A stretch of 47,537 nucleotides of DNA from Kordiimonadales bacterium (GCA_002401685.1 NVTU01000021.1:1-47537), one strand, 5' to 3'. Shown: positions 17,113 to 26,024, counted from the stretch's first letter. The notes: a model not told the origin generated them from the sequence alone. Program-made: numbers and translations.

Positions 17113-18939
17113 GTGACAATAAAATCAATAGTATGGGTTATGATTATATTCGGCTGCTCGGCAGGTGTCTCTGCTCAGGACAAAAGCTCGGTCACAGAGG
17201 ATGCCCTGTTTACAGAGTTGCTCGCGACTGAGCGCCAATTTCACTATCAGGAAAATCCAGGCACTGGCCCTCAGGGTGTGCAGGTGCCAACGGCGTCAAC
17301 GATGGCGCATGTTTTACCCGAGGATCAGAAGCGCCGGACAGTAAGGGCTGAGGCCTTGTTGCGCGAACTTTCGTCGATTAATAAAATGGCATTGACCAAG
17401 GACAACCAACTGAACTTTGAGATGTTGCGCTATAAGCTAGAAAGCAGCCTAGTGTTTCTGAAACACAAGGCGTGGCGTATCCCGCTTTATAGTGATAGTG
17501 GGTTTCATACCTCGCCAACTCGCATGTGGCACAGCATCAATTTCGCCAGGAAAAAGGATTACGAGGCTTATATTGAGCGGTTAAAAGATCTACCGCGTTA
17601 CTTGGCGGAACATACTGCAAACTTACGACAAGGCATCGACGAGAACTTTACGCTGCCAAAGGTGGTTTTGGATGGTTTACTGCCGACCTTTAGCGCTGTT
17701 CTAACTGACAATGTAGAAGAAAACTCCTTTTACCAGCCTTTTAGAAAAATGAACGATATGTTGGGCGATGATGATGTCAGGGAGCTGCGGAAGAACGCGC
17801 GTGATGCCATTAAGAACCATGTATTGCCAGCATACCAAAAGCTCGCCACTTTTATGCAAGACGAATATTATCCCGCAGCCGGAACAGAAATAGGAGCGTC
17901 AGAGTTGACCGGCGGCGCTGATTATTACGCGGCGATGGTACGCTATTATACCACGCTCGACGTGACGGCGGATGAGGTTCACGCCTTGGGTTTGAAAGAG
18001 GTTGCGCGCATCCGCAGTGAGATGGAGGCAATAATTAAAACTACGGAGTTTGACGGTAGTTTTAACGATTTTCTTGTTTATCTTCGCACTGCACCGCAAT
18101 TTTATGCAAAGACTGAACGCGAGCTTCTTTCGTTTGCCAGCTATCTTGCAAAAGTTATTGATGGACGTGTCCCAAAGCTTTTTAATAAACTCCCACGGCA
18201 GCCATACGGTGTTGAAGCGGTACCCTCTGCGATAGCACCTAACTATACAACAGGACGATATATAAGTGCGCCTCTTGGATCTCCCCGCGGCGGCTATTAC
18301 TGGGTGAATACCTATGATCTTAAAAGCCGGCCACTGTATACTTTGCCTGCCCTTACGTTGCATGAAGCAGTGCCAGGACATCACTTGCAAACCGCGTTGG
18401 CGGCTGAACTTGAAAATGTGCCCCAGTTTCGGCTAGAGCAATATCCTCATGCTTTTGGCGAAGGGTGGGGCTTATACGCGGAAAAGCTAGGCTTGGATTT
18501 AGACCTTTATGAAACCCCTTATGAACAGTTTGGTAGATTAACATATGAGATGTGGCGGGCTTGCAGACTTGTGATCGACACCGGCATTCACGCGAAGGGT
18601 TGGAGCAGGGCCCAGGCGATTACGCTTCTTGAAGAAAACTCAGCCCTTGCGAAACACAATATTCAGACTGAGGTCGACCGCTATATCGCCTGGCCAGGTC
18701 AAGCGCTTGCATACAAAATTGGCGAGCTCAAATTCCTAGAATTACGAGTTTTAGCAGAGACTGAACTTGGCGAATTTTTTGATATAAGGGACTTTCATGA
18801 TCGTGTTCTCTCTGCAGGAGGGATTCCGCTGTATCTGTTGGAAAGTAGGGTGAAATCCTGGATCGCTGAGACTAAGGCACAAAATTTGACCCCTGAGTCC
18901 GCCATCAATGCCAGATCCACTTCGGCTAACAAATTTTAG
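17113..18939 (+). CDS. Secreted DUF885 family protein, metallopeptidase-like
   Basis: About 608 residues with a cleavable signal peptide (hydrophobic SIVWVMIIFGCSAGVSA, cut before QDKS), so it is periplasmic or lipid-free secreted. The C-terminal half contains LTLHEAVPGHHLQTA (H417 to H424), the zinc-site-like motif of DUF885 proteins, and HAFGEGWGLYAEKLG, where a Glu could be the third ligand. Family members are thought to be peptidases, but few are characterised. I chose GTG 17113 because AGGGAGG lies 5 bases ahead; the GTG at 17107 overlaps that site. It sits between the kinase and the REC-EAL gene on the same strand. Confidence 0.85.
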   Translation: MTIKSIVWVMIIFGCSAGVSAQDKSSVTEDALFTELLATERQFHYQENPGTGPQGVQVPTASTMAHVLPEDQKRRTVRAEALLRELSSINKMALTKDNQLNFEMLRYKLESSLVFLKHKAWRIPLYSDSGFHTSPTRMWHSINFARKKDYEAYIERLKDLPRYLAEHTANLRQGIDENFTLPKVVLDGLLPTFSAVLTDNVEENSFYQPFRKMNDMLGDDDVRELRKNARDAIKNHVLPAYQKLATFMQDEYYPAAGTEIGASELTGGADYYAAMVRYYTTLDVTADEVHALGLKEVARIRSEMEAIIKTTEFDGSFNDFLVYLRTAPQFYAKTERELLSFASYLAKVIDGRVPKLFNKLPRQPYGVEAVPSAIAPNYTTGRYISAPLGSPRGGYYWVNTYDLKSRPLYTLPALTLHEAVPGHHLQTALAAELENVPQFRLEQYPHAFGEGWGLYAEKLGLDLDLYETPYEQFGRLTYEMWRACRLVIDTGIHAKGWSRAQAITLLEENSALAKHNIQTEVDRYIAWPGQALAYKIGELKFLELRVLAETELGEFFDIRDFHDRVLSAGGIPLYLLESRVKSWIAETKAQNLTPESAINARSTSANKF

Positions 18940-19038
18940 GTTCTGCTTCGTTAACTCTATAGTTAGTGTTTATAGGCATCCTTGAGAATGCCGTGTTTAA
19001 GCATCTTCGCTGCACGCTACGGCAAAGCAGGAGTTCTG

Positions 19039-20238
19039 ATGCAAGAACGAATTATAGTAGTTGATGACTGTGTCACATCGTGCGCGATTCTTGACCACAT
19101 GCTAAGTCAGGCAGGTTATCTGGTCGTGTGCACAAGTAACGGTGCAGAAGCCCTTGCCGAGATCAAAAAAGGACCCTACCAGTTTGTAATCACTGATATC
19201 GCGATGCCTGTAATGGATGGCTATGCGCTTATTCGAGAAATGGCAGAAATGCACGGTAACCGTGCTGCGGTCATCGTTGTCAGTGAAAGGGGCGCTCCCA
19301 TCATTGAAACTGCGCTCGAGCTTGCGAGAGTCCATGGGCTCGACTTTTTAGGCGCTCTGGCAAAACCGGTAAGCCGCGCTGAACTTCTCCTGTTGCTTGG
19401 ACAAACGGTTGCCCCCCATTTGGAGCAAAGTACACCTATCAAGGATCTGCTTGCCGAGGAGGTGTTTTCTTTCGATCTGCTAGAGAATTCTTTGACACCA
19501 GTGTTTCAGCCCTCAATAAATTGTTCTGATGGATCAATCTACGGTGTGGAATGTCTGTCCCGTTGGAAAACAACCTTTGGCGGACTTGTCGGGCCCGATA
19601 TATTTTTACCGATCGCAGCGCGACACGGTTTTTCTCCCTTTGTTACCAGACGCATGCTTTCATTGGCCCTGACGGCGTTGAATGGATGGCGCAAGGAGGA
19701 GATAAACGTAAACTTGAATGTAAACGTTTCTCCCAATGATATTTGCAGTATGGATTTTGTCGATGTCGTTGCCGAAACTCTAGAAGAGCACGGGGTCCAG
19801 CCCGAACTTCTGACACTAGAGCTTACCGAAACAGATATTATTGACGACTTAGCGACGGCACTTGAGGTGCTGGGGCGTTTGCGGCTAATGGGAGTAGGTT
19901 TATCGCTCGATGATTTTGGCGCAGGCATTGATCCATTGCTTAGGCTCAAAACAATACCCTTTACGGAACTGAAAACCGTAAAACCATTTGTGCGCGATGC
20001 TGCGGGAGAAAATAAATCATCCGTAATATTAGATAACACTATAAAACTTGCTCAGCGACTGGGCCTTGCGGTTACTTGTGAGGGTGTTGAAAACTCGAAA
20101 CAGATGGATCTCGCTCGGGAGCTGGGAGCTGACCGGGCTCAAGGGTATTTTATAGCGCGCCCTATGAGCGGGGTTGATTTTGTGCATTGGGCAAAAAAAT
20201 GGCAGCCCCACCGTTTTATCAATACCGGGGTCGGCTAG
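19039..20238 (+). CDS. Response regulator with EAL domain, c-di-GMP phosphodiesterase (RocR-like layout)
   Basis: 399 residues from the ATG at 19039, chosen because AGGAG lies 5 bases before it; the frame is open further upstream. The receiver domain (1-120) has the acidic pair D9-D10 and phospho-Asp D53 in ITDIAMPVMDG. The EAL domain (about 145-385) has ECLSRW in place of EALxRW, VNVSP (N229), LELTET (E261), DDFGAG (D291, D292), LK (K312), CEGVE (E349) and RAQGYF. All seven metal and catalytic positions are kept, so c-di-GMP hydrolysis is expected. The usual LKID reads LKTV. There is no DNA-binding domain. Phosphorylation by the nearby hybrid kinase is possible but not shown. Confidence 0.9.
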   Translation: MQERIIVVDDCVTSCAILDHMLSQAGYLVVCTSNGAEALAEIKKGPYQFVITDIAMPVMDGYALIREMAEMHGNRAAVIVVSERGAPIIETALELARVHGLDFLGALAKPVSRAELLLLLGQTVAPHLEQSTPIKDLLAEEVFSFDLLENSLTPVFQPSINCSDGSIYGVECLSRWKTTFGGLVGPDIFLPIAARHGFSPFVTRRMLSLALTALNGWRKEEINVNLNVNVSPNDICSMDFVDVVAETLEEHGVQPELLTLELTETDIIDDLATALEVLGRLRLMGVGLSLDDFGAGIDPLLRLKTIPFTELKTVKPFVRDAAGENKSSVILDNTIKLAQRLGLAVTCEGVENSKQMDLARELGADRAQGYFIARPMSGVDFVHWAKKWQPHRFINTGVG

Positions 20239-20590
20239 TGATTGAGCAGGCCAGGGTGCTAAACCAACACTTTTACTTCCTGTCTGCTAATTCAACTCTC
20301 AATTTTCCTGATACTTTAAAATCATCCCCCGTATGGTACTGCGCTGTTTTTATCAGCTAACTGTACGTGCCTTTATGCAAGGTCTGTTTTGGCCATAGGT
20401 GATAGTATCAACTGTAGCGACATACTAAACTGCCTGCTGCACGAGGAGCGGTACGGCGTGTTCTACGTCTTCGATATAGCTGTCTGCTAGAGAAAACGAT
20501 TTCTTGATTTGCACCTTTTGTTGTTGAATTTTCCTTGAATTGATGAATAAGCATGCCATCTAGGAACTTGTTTCTTTAATGGAGAATTTT
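20239..20590. other. Intergenic region ahead of the cysteine synthase gene
   Basis: No standard gene is evident. A 44-codon minus-strand ORF (20425-20559) is listed separately. No clear terminator for the REC-EAL gene is seen. The AT-rich stretch 20500-20575 probably holds the promoter of the next gene. Confidence 0.4.
20425..20559 (-). CDS. Possible 44-residue protein, unknown
   Basis: A minus-strand ATG-to-stop frame in the spacer. It starts MACLFINSRKIQQQK and ends DVEHAVPLLVQQAV; the last half has protein-like composition and could be an amphipathic helix. No good RBS precedes the ATG, and no family is recognised. It could be the tail of a decayed gene or a chance frame. Confidence 0.2.
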   Translation of the reverse strand: MACLFINSRKIQQQKVQIKKSFSLADSYIEDVEHAVPLLVQQAV

Positions 20591-21595
20591 ATGACCGAGT
20601 ACACAGGCGCTTTGCAAGCAATCGGTAATACACCGCTTATCAAGCTGAAATATGCGTCTGAGCTCACGGGCTGTACCATCCTCGGTAAAGCAGAGTACGC
20701 CAATCCGGGCGGGTCGCTTAAAGATCGCCCTGCGCTTAATATCATTGAAGAAGCAGAGAAGAAGGGTCTGCTTGAGCCTGGCGGCCTTATCGTTGAAGGT
20801 ACTGCAGGCAATACCGGCATTGGAATTTCTGTTGTCGCAAACGCAAAAGGCTATCGCTGCCTGATTGTGATGCCAGATAATCAGTCGCGTGAGAAGATCG
20901 ATACGCTGACATTGATGGGCGCTGAGCTCAAGCTTGTGCCGCCTGTGCCCTATTCAAACCCAAATAATTTCCAGAAAGTTGCTAAAAGGCTCGCAGAGGA
21001 ATTATCGGCTACTGAGAAGCACGGCGTTATCTGGGCGAACCAGTTCGATAACCTTGCCAACCGCGAAGCGCATATCAAAACAACTGCGCAAGAGATCTGG
21101 CAGCAAACTGACGGCAAAGTTGATGCCTTTATCACTGCCATTGGGTCTGGCGGCTCCTTAGCCGGTACGGGCATTGGCCTTAAGGAACATAATAAAGATA
21201 TTCGTATTGTTCTGGCCGACCCAATGGGCGCTGCCATGTATAGCTATTTTAAAACTGGCGAATTGAGGTCTGAAGGCACATCAATCACTGAGGGCATCGG
21301 GCAGGGACGCATTACGGCCAACATCGAAGGTGCCCCAATCGACGATGCCTACCAGGTTACTGACCATGAGGCGTTGCCAATGGCGTTTGACCTACTGAGA
21401 CGCGAAGGTTTGTGTGTTGGCTCCTCTACGGGCCTTAATGTTGCTGGTGCGATCAAGCTGGCGAAAGATATGGGCCCTGGCCACACCATTGTGACGCTGC
21501 TGTGTGATAGCGGTCTTAGGTACCAGTCTAAAATGTTTAACCCAGAGTTCCTGCGAGAGAAAAGCCTGCCCGTTCCAGAATGGCTTGATATCTAG
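20591..21595 (+). CDS. cysK: Cysteine synthase A family protein (PLP-dependent)
   Basis: A fold-type II PLP enzyme of 334 residues. It has IGNTPLIKL, the PLP-Lys motif NPGGSLKDRPA (K44), the cofactor loop GTAGNTGIGI, the glycine-rich phosphate-binding IGSGGSLAGTG, and SSTGLN. These are the marks of O-acetylserine sulfhydrylases, which form cysteine from O-acetylserine and sulfide, though cystathionine beta-synthase-type activity cannot be excluded. The ATG at 20591 follows GGAGAATTTT and is preferred over the ATG four codons upstream. It ends by overlapping the convergent Lrp gene by four bases. Confidence 0.85.
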   Translation: MTEYTGALQAIGNTPLIKLKYASELTGCTILGKAEYANPGGSLKDRPALNIIEEAEKKGLLEPGGLIVEGTAGNTGIGISVVANAKGYRCLIVMPDNQSREKIDTLTLMGAELKLVPPVPYSNPNNFQKVAKRLAEELSATEKHGVIWANQFDNLANREAHIKTTAQEIWQQTDGKVDAFITAIGSGGSLAGTGIGLKEHNKDIRIVLADPMGAAMYSYFKTGELRSEGTSITEGIGQGRITANIEGAPIDDAYQVTDHEALPMAFDLLRREGLCVGSSTGLNVAGAIKLAKDMGPGHTIVTLLCDSGLRYQSKMFNPEFLREKSLPVPEWLDI

Positions 21596-22059
21596 TCAAT
21601 ATTGATAGGTAACCGAGTACGTTTAAGTACGGTGCGCAGCGCGAAACTTGAATGTACCCGGTCAACGCCGGGCAACCGTGTAAGAATATTATGGACGCGT
21701 TCGTAATCCGGCGCGTCGCTTACTACCACTCGGATCATATAGTCCACATCGCCGCCCATCAGATAGCATTCCATCACTTCAGGCACGTGCTTTACGGCTT
21801 CTTCAAACGTGTTCAGCTTTTCTTCTTGCTGCTTCTCAAGCGAAACCCGAACGAACACAGTGCCGGGCAAGCCTACAGCGGCGGCATTCAAGTGCGCAGC
21901 ATAGTGGGTGATGGCGCCTTTATCCTGAAGGTTCTTCACCCGGCGCAGACACGCCGACTCGGAAAGTCCGATTCGCGTCGCAAGGTCCACGTTTGAGAGC
22001 TTTCCATCCTTTTGGAGTTCTTCCAATATGGCAAGATCTATTCTATTTAGTTTAATCAC
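21592..22059 (-). CDS. Lrp/AsnC family transcriptional regulator
   Basis: A 155-residue regulator with an N-terminal helix-turn-helix (about residues 5-50: LSNVDLATRIGLSESACLRR) and a C-terminal RAM ligand-binding domain with YLMGGDVDYMIRV and a VHSSFALRTVLK end. It is divergent from alanine dehydrogenase, the usual arrangement for an AldR-type activator that responds to alanine or other amino acids. The 163-base region between them carries palindromic TTGCA-containing sites. Its stop codon overlaps the end of the cysteine synthase gene on the other strand. Confidence 0.9.
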   Translation of the reverse strand: MIKLNRIDLAILEELQKDGKLSNVDLATRIGLSESACLRRVKNLQDKGAITHYAAHLNAAAVGLPGTVFVRVSLEKQQEEKLNTFEEAVKHVPEVMECYLMGGDVDYMIRVVVSDAPDYERVHNILTRLPGVDRVHSSFALRTVLKRTRLPINID

Positions 22060-22222
22060 CGCAATTAATTCCGATTATGTTACTTAAACGCAATATTCTT
22101 GCAAAAAATACCTCAAATTGGGCAGCCTTTGCAAGGACATTCGAACCAGTTTTCTGTAAATTGCAGGCAATTACAGTCGTGTGGGCCTTAGGGCTGCCGA
22201 AGCAATGTTTCAGGAGAGCATC
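22060..22222. promoter_or_regulatory. Divergent promoter region with candidate Lrp sites
   Basis: CTGTAAATTGC (22154-22164) and GCAATTACAG (22167-22176) form a near-perfect inverted repeat differing by one extra A. TTGCA also occurs near 22100 and within CCTTTGCAAGG. Lrp-type regulators commonly bind several such AT-rich palindromic boxes, so this is a plausible autoregulation and ald control region. Confidence 0.5.
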
Positions 22223-23341
22223 ATGTTAGTTGGCGTACCAAAAGAGATTAAGAACCGTGAATACCGTGTGGGTTTAACGCCAGCATCTGTGCGTGAGTTG
22301 ATTGAGAACGGCCATCAGGTTGTTGTGCAGACGGCAGCGGGATTCGAGATTGGTTTTACGGACGCCATGTATAAATCAGTTGGTGCCAAAATCCTTGATA
22401 CGGCCGTCGAGATTTTCGCAGCAGCAGATATGATTGTGAAAGTCAAAGAGCCGCAAGCCATTGAGATTGACATGCTGCGCCCGGGCCAGATCCTATACAC
22501 CTATCTTCACCTCGCACCGGACGCCAAGCAAACACAGGGTTTGATCAAATCTGGTTCTGTTGCGATCGCGTACGAAACAGTGACAGATGATCATAATGGG
22601 TTGCCGCTTCTAGCGCCTATGTCTGAAGTTGCTGGCCGTATGTCGATACAGGCGGGCGCACACTGCTTGGAAATGAGCCAGGGTGGCCGAGGTATGCTAC
22701 TTGGTGGTGTGCCAGGTGTTGAGGCTGCAAAAGTTGTTATCATTGGCGGCGGCGTTGTTGGCACCAATGCCGCACGAATGGCCGTTGGCATGGGTGCGGA
22801 CGTGACTATCCTTGATCGGTCAATTCGCCGCATGCAGCAGCTTGATGATATTTTCCAAGGCAGGATTAAAACTGTCTACTCCACACAAGACGCTGTCGAG
22901 GAGCATGTTGTCGGCTCTGACCTTACCGTTGGTGCTGTGTTGATCCCGGGTGCAGCAGCGCCCAAGCTCGTAACACGTGATATGATTTCTCGGATGAAGC
23001 GCGGTAGTGTACTTGTTGATGTTGCCATCGATCAGGGCGGCTGTTTCGAGACATCTAAAGCGACAACGCACGAAAACCCTACTTATATTGTTGATGAAGT
23101 AGTACATTACTGTGTAGCAAACATGCCGGGCGGTGTGGCGCGCACGTCAACACTAGCGCTGAATAATGCCACGCTGCGCCATGCTGTTGCGATTGCAAAC
23201 AAGGGCTGGAAACAAGCCCTTACCGACGACAAACACTTGCGCGAAGGTTTGAATGTGTGCGAAGGCAAGGTGACTTACGAAGCAGTTGCGCGCGATCAAA
23301 ATCTCAACTACGTAAGTGCAGAAGAGGCTATTGGAGCCTAG
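22223..23341 (+). CDS. ald: Alanine dehydrogenase
   Basis: 372 residues from the ATG at 22223 (CAGGAGAG site), the exact length usual for Ald. The N-terminus MLVGVPKEIKNREYRVGLTP is diagnostic. Other motifs are VKVKEPQ, YTYLHLAPD, AYETV, the Rossmann loop IIGGGVVGTNAARMA, and DVAIDQGGCFETSK. It oxidatively deaminates L-alanine to pyruvate and ammonia with NAD+, or runs in reverse under high ammonia. The open frame extends upstream, but only this start has an RBS. It is probably under the divergent Lrp regulator and cotranscribed with the asparaginase gene 21 bases downstream. Confidence 0.95.
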   Translation: MLVGVPKEIKNREYRVGLTPASVRELIENGHQVVVQTAAGFEIGFTDAMYKSVGAKILDTAVEIFAAADMIVKVKEPQAIEIDMLRPGQILYTYLHLAPDAKQTQGLIKSGSVAIAYETVTDDHNGLPLLAPMSEVAGRMSIQAGAHCLEMSQGGRGMLLGGVPGVEAAKVVIIGGGVVGTNAARMAVGMGADVTILDRSIRRMQQLDDIFQGRIKTVYSTQDAVEEHVVGSDLTVGAVLIPGAAAPKLVTRDMISRMKRGSVLVDVAIDQGGCFETSKATTHENPTYIVDEVVHYCVANMPGGVARTSTLALNNATLRHAVAIANKGWKQALTDDKHLREGLNVCEGKVTYEAVARDQNLNYVSAEEAIGA

Positions 23342-23362
23342 TTTACAGTTTGAAAGACAGAG

Positions 23363-24334
23363 ATGATCGGATTGCCAAAAATTCAGGTTTATGCCCTCGG
23401 CGGCACAATCGCCATGACGCCTACTGCGTCTGGCATGGTGCCGTCACTTGGTGCTGCTGAACTTGTTGCTGCTGTGCCAGGGCTTGGCGAATTGGCGGAT
23501 ATCTCTGCTGAAACATTTGCGACAATTGCCAGCGCGAACTTGAGTTTTCTCCAAATAAAAGCGCTGTGTGAGAAGGCGTCCCTGGCACAATGTGACGGCA
23601 TCGTTGTAACTCAAGGGACCGACACACTTGAAGAGACATCATTTCTTGCCAGCCTGATTTATACAGGTGACGCGCCTTTAATATTTACGGGTGCTATGCG
23701 CACGCCGGAGCAACTAGGCGCCGATGGCCCCAGTAATATCTATAACGCGGTGCTAGCAGCGTGCGACGCTGAAGGCGGCGTGTATGTGGTGATGAACGGC
23801 GAGGTCCATGATCCGTGGCAAGTAGCCAAATCACACACCAGCAGTTTGGCGTCGTTTCGTTCAGAAGATCGGGGGCCCGTTGGCCATATTTCTGAAGGTG
23901 CGCTGTACCTAGAGGTGCACGAGCAGCAAATTCCCATCGGAATTGGCGCGGCGGTCACTGAATTGCCGCCGGTCGCCTTACTTCCTGCGGGGGCAGAGTT
24001 TGATATTCGCATATTGGAACAAGTTGTTGGCCTCGGATATAAAGGACTGGTCATTGAAGCGCTTGGTGCTGGCCACCTTTCAGAGGCTTGGGCCGATGCA
24101 GCAGAGACAATTGCAAAAACCATCCCTGTGATCTTCACCAGCAGATGTGCTAGCGGGCCGGTATTTGAAAACACTTACGGTTACAAAGGTGCGGAAATTG
24201 ACCTGATAGAACGCGGGTTGATGCCCGGGGGCAATATAAAAAGCCGCAAAGCGAGACTATTGCTTTCAGTATTGCTGACGGACAATGCGCTGGATTGGGA
24301 ATCGCGCTTCTTAGCGATCAAAGCTTCTTTTTAA
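23363..24334 (+). CDS. L-asparaginase, cytoplasmic type
   Basis: A 323-residue asparaginase/glutaminase family protein. The first catalytic Thr lies in ALGGTIAMT (T15) and the second in VTQGTDTLEETSF (T86-D87). GAMRTPEQLGADGP is also typical. No signal peptide is seen, so it acts in the cytoplasm. It hydrolyses asparagine to aspartate and ammonia. It follows ald after 21 bases, which suggests one amino-acid catabolic operon. Its last four bases overlap the end of the convergent MarR gene. Confidence 0.88.
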   Translation: MIGLPKIQVYALGGTIAMTPTASGMVPSLGAAELVAAVPGLGELADISAETFATIASANLSFLQIKALCEKASLAQCDGIVVTQGTDTLEETSFLASLIYTGDAPLIFTGAMRTPEQLGADGPSNIYNAVLAACDAEGGVYVVMNGEVHDPWQVAKSHTSSLASFRSEDRGPVGHISEGALYLEVHEQQIPIGIGAAVTELPPVALLPAGAEFDIRILEQVVGLGYKGLVIEALGAGHLSEAWADAAETIAKTIPVIFTSRCASGPVFENTYGYKGAEIDLIERGLMPGGNIKSRKARLLLSVLLTDNALDWESRFLAIKASF

Positions 24335-24795
24335 GCTGGGTGGGCGGTGTTGATTTCGATGTCCTGCAGTTTATTTAGGAGTGTGTCGAGTTGAGTTTGT
24401 TCTTCAGTGGTCAGCTCATTCAGGATCGCGTCTTCATAGTCGATTGCGATTGGAACAACCTGCGCATAAATCTCCTCGCCGGAGTCGGACAGTTTTAGCA
24501 CTGAGCGCCGCTTGTCGTTAGGCGAAAAGTGTCTAAGAAGACGGTCCGCTTGCATGAGACCCTTCACTGCCCGTGACACTGCGACTTTGTCCATTGCTGT
24601 TCGGTCTGCAACTTGGCTGGCGGACAGGTCAGGCTCTCCGCCTAGAACGGCCATAACGCGCCATTCTGGAAGAGTTAACTGGAAGCGTTCTTCATACTGA
24701 TTAGCGATTCCCCGGCTTATTCTACTGGACAAAACAGCAAGCTTATAAGGTAGAAAATCTGGTAAAATTAGTGTCTTAACAGCGTCGTCTGTCAT
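24331..24795 (-). CDS. MarR family transcriptional regulator
   Basis: A 154-residue winged-helix regulator. It contains YEERFQLTLPEWRVMAVL, the recognition region LSASQVADRTAMDKVAVSRAV and the wing DKRRSVLKLSDSG, in the order expected for MarR proteins. It is transcribed away from the phenylalanine/tyrosine operon, and the shared intergenic region has a perfect MarR-style palindrome. A role as a repressor of that operon, responding to an aromatic intermediate such as homogentisate or 4-hydroxyphenylpyruvate, is an inference from position. Confidence 0.9.
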   Translation of the reverse strand: MTDDAVKTLILPDFLPYKLAVLSSRISRGIANQYEERFQLTLPEWRVMAVLGGEPDLSASQVADRTAMDKVAVSRAVKGLMQADRLLRHFSPNDKRRSVLKLSDSGEEIYAQVVPIAIDYEDAILNELTTEEQTQLDTLLNKLQDIEINTAHPA

Positions 24796-24820
24796 GTTTT
24801 TCGTTTCCTATGCTTGCAAA

Positions 24821-24897
24821 TAGTTTCTTTTGAAACTAATATGGCTGCAAGTAACCAGCTTGTGAAGTCTTACAAGCAGTTTGTGCTTATGTACATA
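24821..24897. promoter_or_regulatory. Palindromic operator candidates between marR and hpd
   Basis: TAGTTTC (24821-24827) and GAAACTA (24832-24838) are perfect inverted arms with a TTTT centre, an 18-base site of the size MarR dimers bind. A second inverted repeat, GCTTGT (24858-24863) with ACAAGC (24872-24877), and the palindrome TATGTACATA (24888-24897) lie closer to hpd. The first is 26 bases from the marR start, so it could mediate autoregulation. Confidence 0.55.
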
Positions 24898-24935
24898 GGA
24901 CGAACCAAATACTGAAATTATAGGAGTTGTGACGC

Positions 24936-26024
24936 ATGGCCGATTTGTTTGAAAACCCAATGGGACTTTGTGGTTTTGAATTTGTGGAATTCACAGCACT
25001 TGAAAAGGGCATCCTTGAGCCTGTTTTTGAGGCAATGGGTTTCACGGCTATTGCTAAGCACCGCTCGAAAGACGTGACACTTTGGCGCCAGGGCGACATC
25101 AATTTCATCGCCAATTACCAGAAGAACTGTGCGGCGGCTTTTTACGCAGAAGAACATGGCCCGTCCGCTTGCGGCATGGCGTTCCGTGTTGAAGACAGCC
25201 GGCTGGCTTATAGCCGTGCGCTTGAACTTGGTGCGCAGCCTGTGAATGATGAAACAGGGCCGATGGAACTGCATCTGCCTGCCATTAAGGGCATTGGCGG
25301 CGCTGCGCTCTATCTGATTGACCGCTTCGGTGACGGCAACAGCATTTACGACATTGATTTCGAATTTTTCGAAGGCGTTGACCGTAATCCTAAGGGCTGT
25401 GGTTTCAATGTAATCGATCACCTGACGCATAATGTGTACCGAGGCCGGATGGGTCACTGGGCGAATTTCTACGAGAAGTTCTTTAACTTCAGGGAAATCC
25501 GCTATTTCGACATTAAAGGCGAATACACAGGGCTGGTTTCTAAAGCCATGTCAGCGCCGGATGGTTTGATCCGCATTCCGCTGAACGAAGAAAGCGCCGG
25601 CAGTAGCGGCCAGATCGAAGAGTTCCTGATGGAATATAATGGCGAGGGCATTCAGCACATTGCTTTCTCTTGTGATAACCTGCTTGAGTGCTGGGACCGG
25701 CTGAAAGCGCAAGGCGTTAAGTTCATGACTGCGCCACCTGACACATATTACGAGATGCTCGAAGAACGCCTTCCGGGCCACGGTGAGCCAACGGATGAGT
25801 TTAAAACCCGGGGTATTCTATTAGATGGCACCACCGATGGTGGTGAGCCACGTTTGCTGCTGCAAATTTTCTCTGAAGCTTCCCTTGGGCCCGTCTTCTT
25901 TGAATTCATTCAGCGCAAGCAAGATGAGGGTTTTGGCGAAGGTAACTTTAAAGCCTTGTTTGAGAGCATTGAGCGCGATCAAATCACGCGCGGCGTACTC
26001 AAAGTTGAAGAAGGCGCTGCTTAA
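24936..26024 (+). CDS. hpd: 4-hydroxyphenylpyruvate dioxygenase
   Basis: A 362-residue VOC-fold Fe(II) dioxygenase that converts 4-hydroxyphenylpyruvate to homogentisate. The three iron ligands are visible: H162 in [13 protein letters not shown]241 in GIQHIAFSC and E323 in VFFEFIQRK. Length and motif order match Pseudomonas HppD. It is the first gene of a five-gene catabolic operon and lies divergent from a MarR gene. A TAGGAG site lies 9 bases ahead of the ATG. Confidence 0.96.
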   Translation: MADLFENPMGLCGFEFVEFTALEKGILEPVFEAMGFTAIAKHRSKDVTLWRQGDINFIANYQKNCAAAFYAEEHGPSACGMAFRVEDSRLAYSRALELGAQPVNDETGPMELHLPAIKGIGGAALYLIDRFGDGNSIYDIDFEFFEGVDRNPKGCGFNVIDHLTHNVYRGRMGHWANFYEKFFNFREIRYFDIKGEYTGLVSKAMSAPDGLIRIPLNEESAGSSGQIEEFLMEYNGEGIQHIAFSCDNLLECWDRLKAQGVKFMTAPPDTYYEMLEERLPGHGEPTDEFKTRGILLDGTTDGGEPRLLLQIFSEASLGPVFFEFIQRKQDEGFGEGNFKALFESIERDQITRGVLKVEEGAA

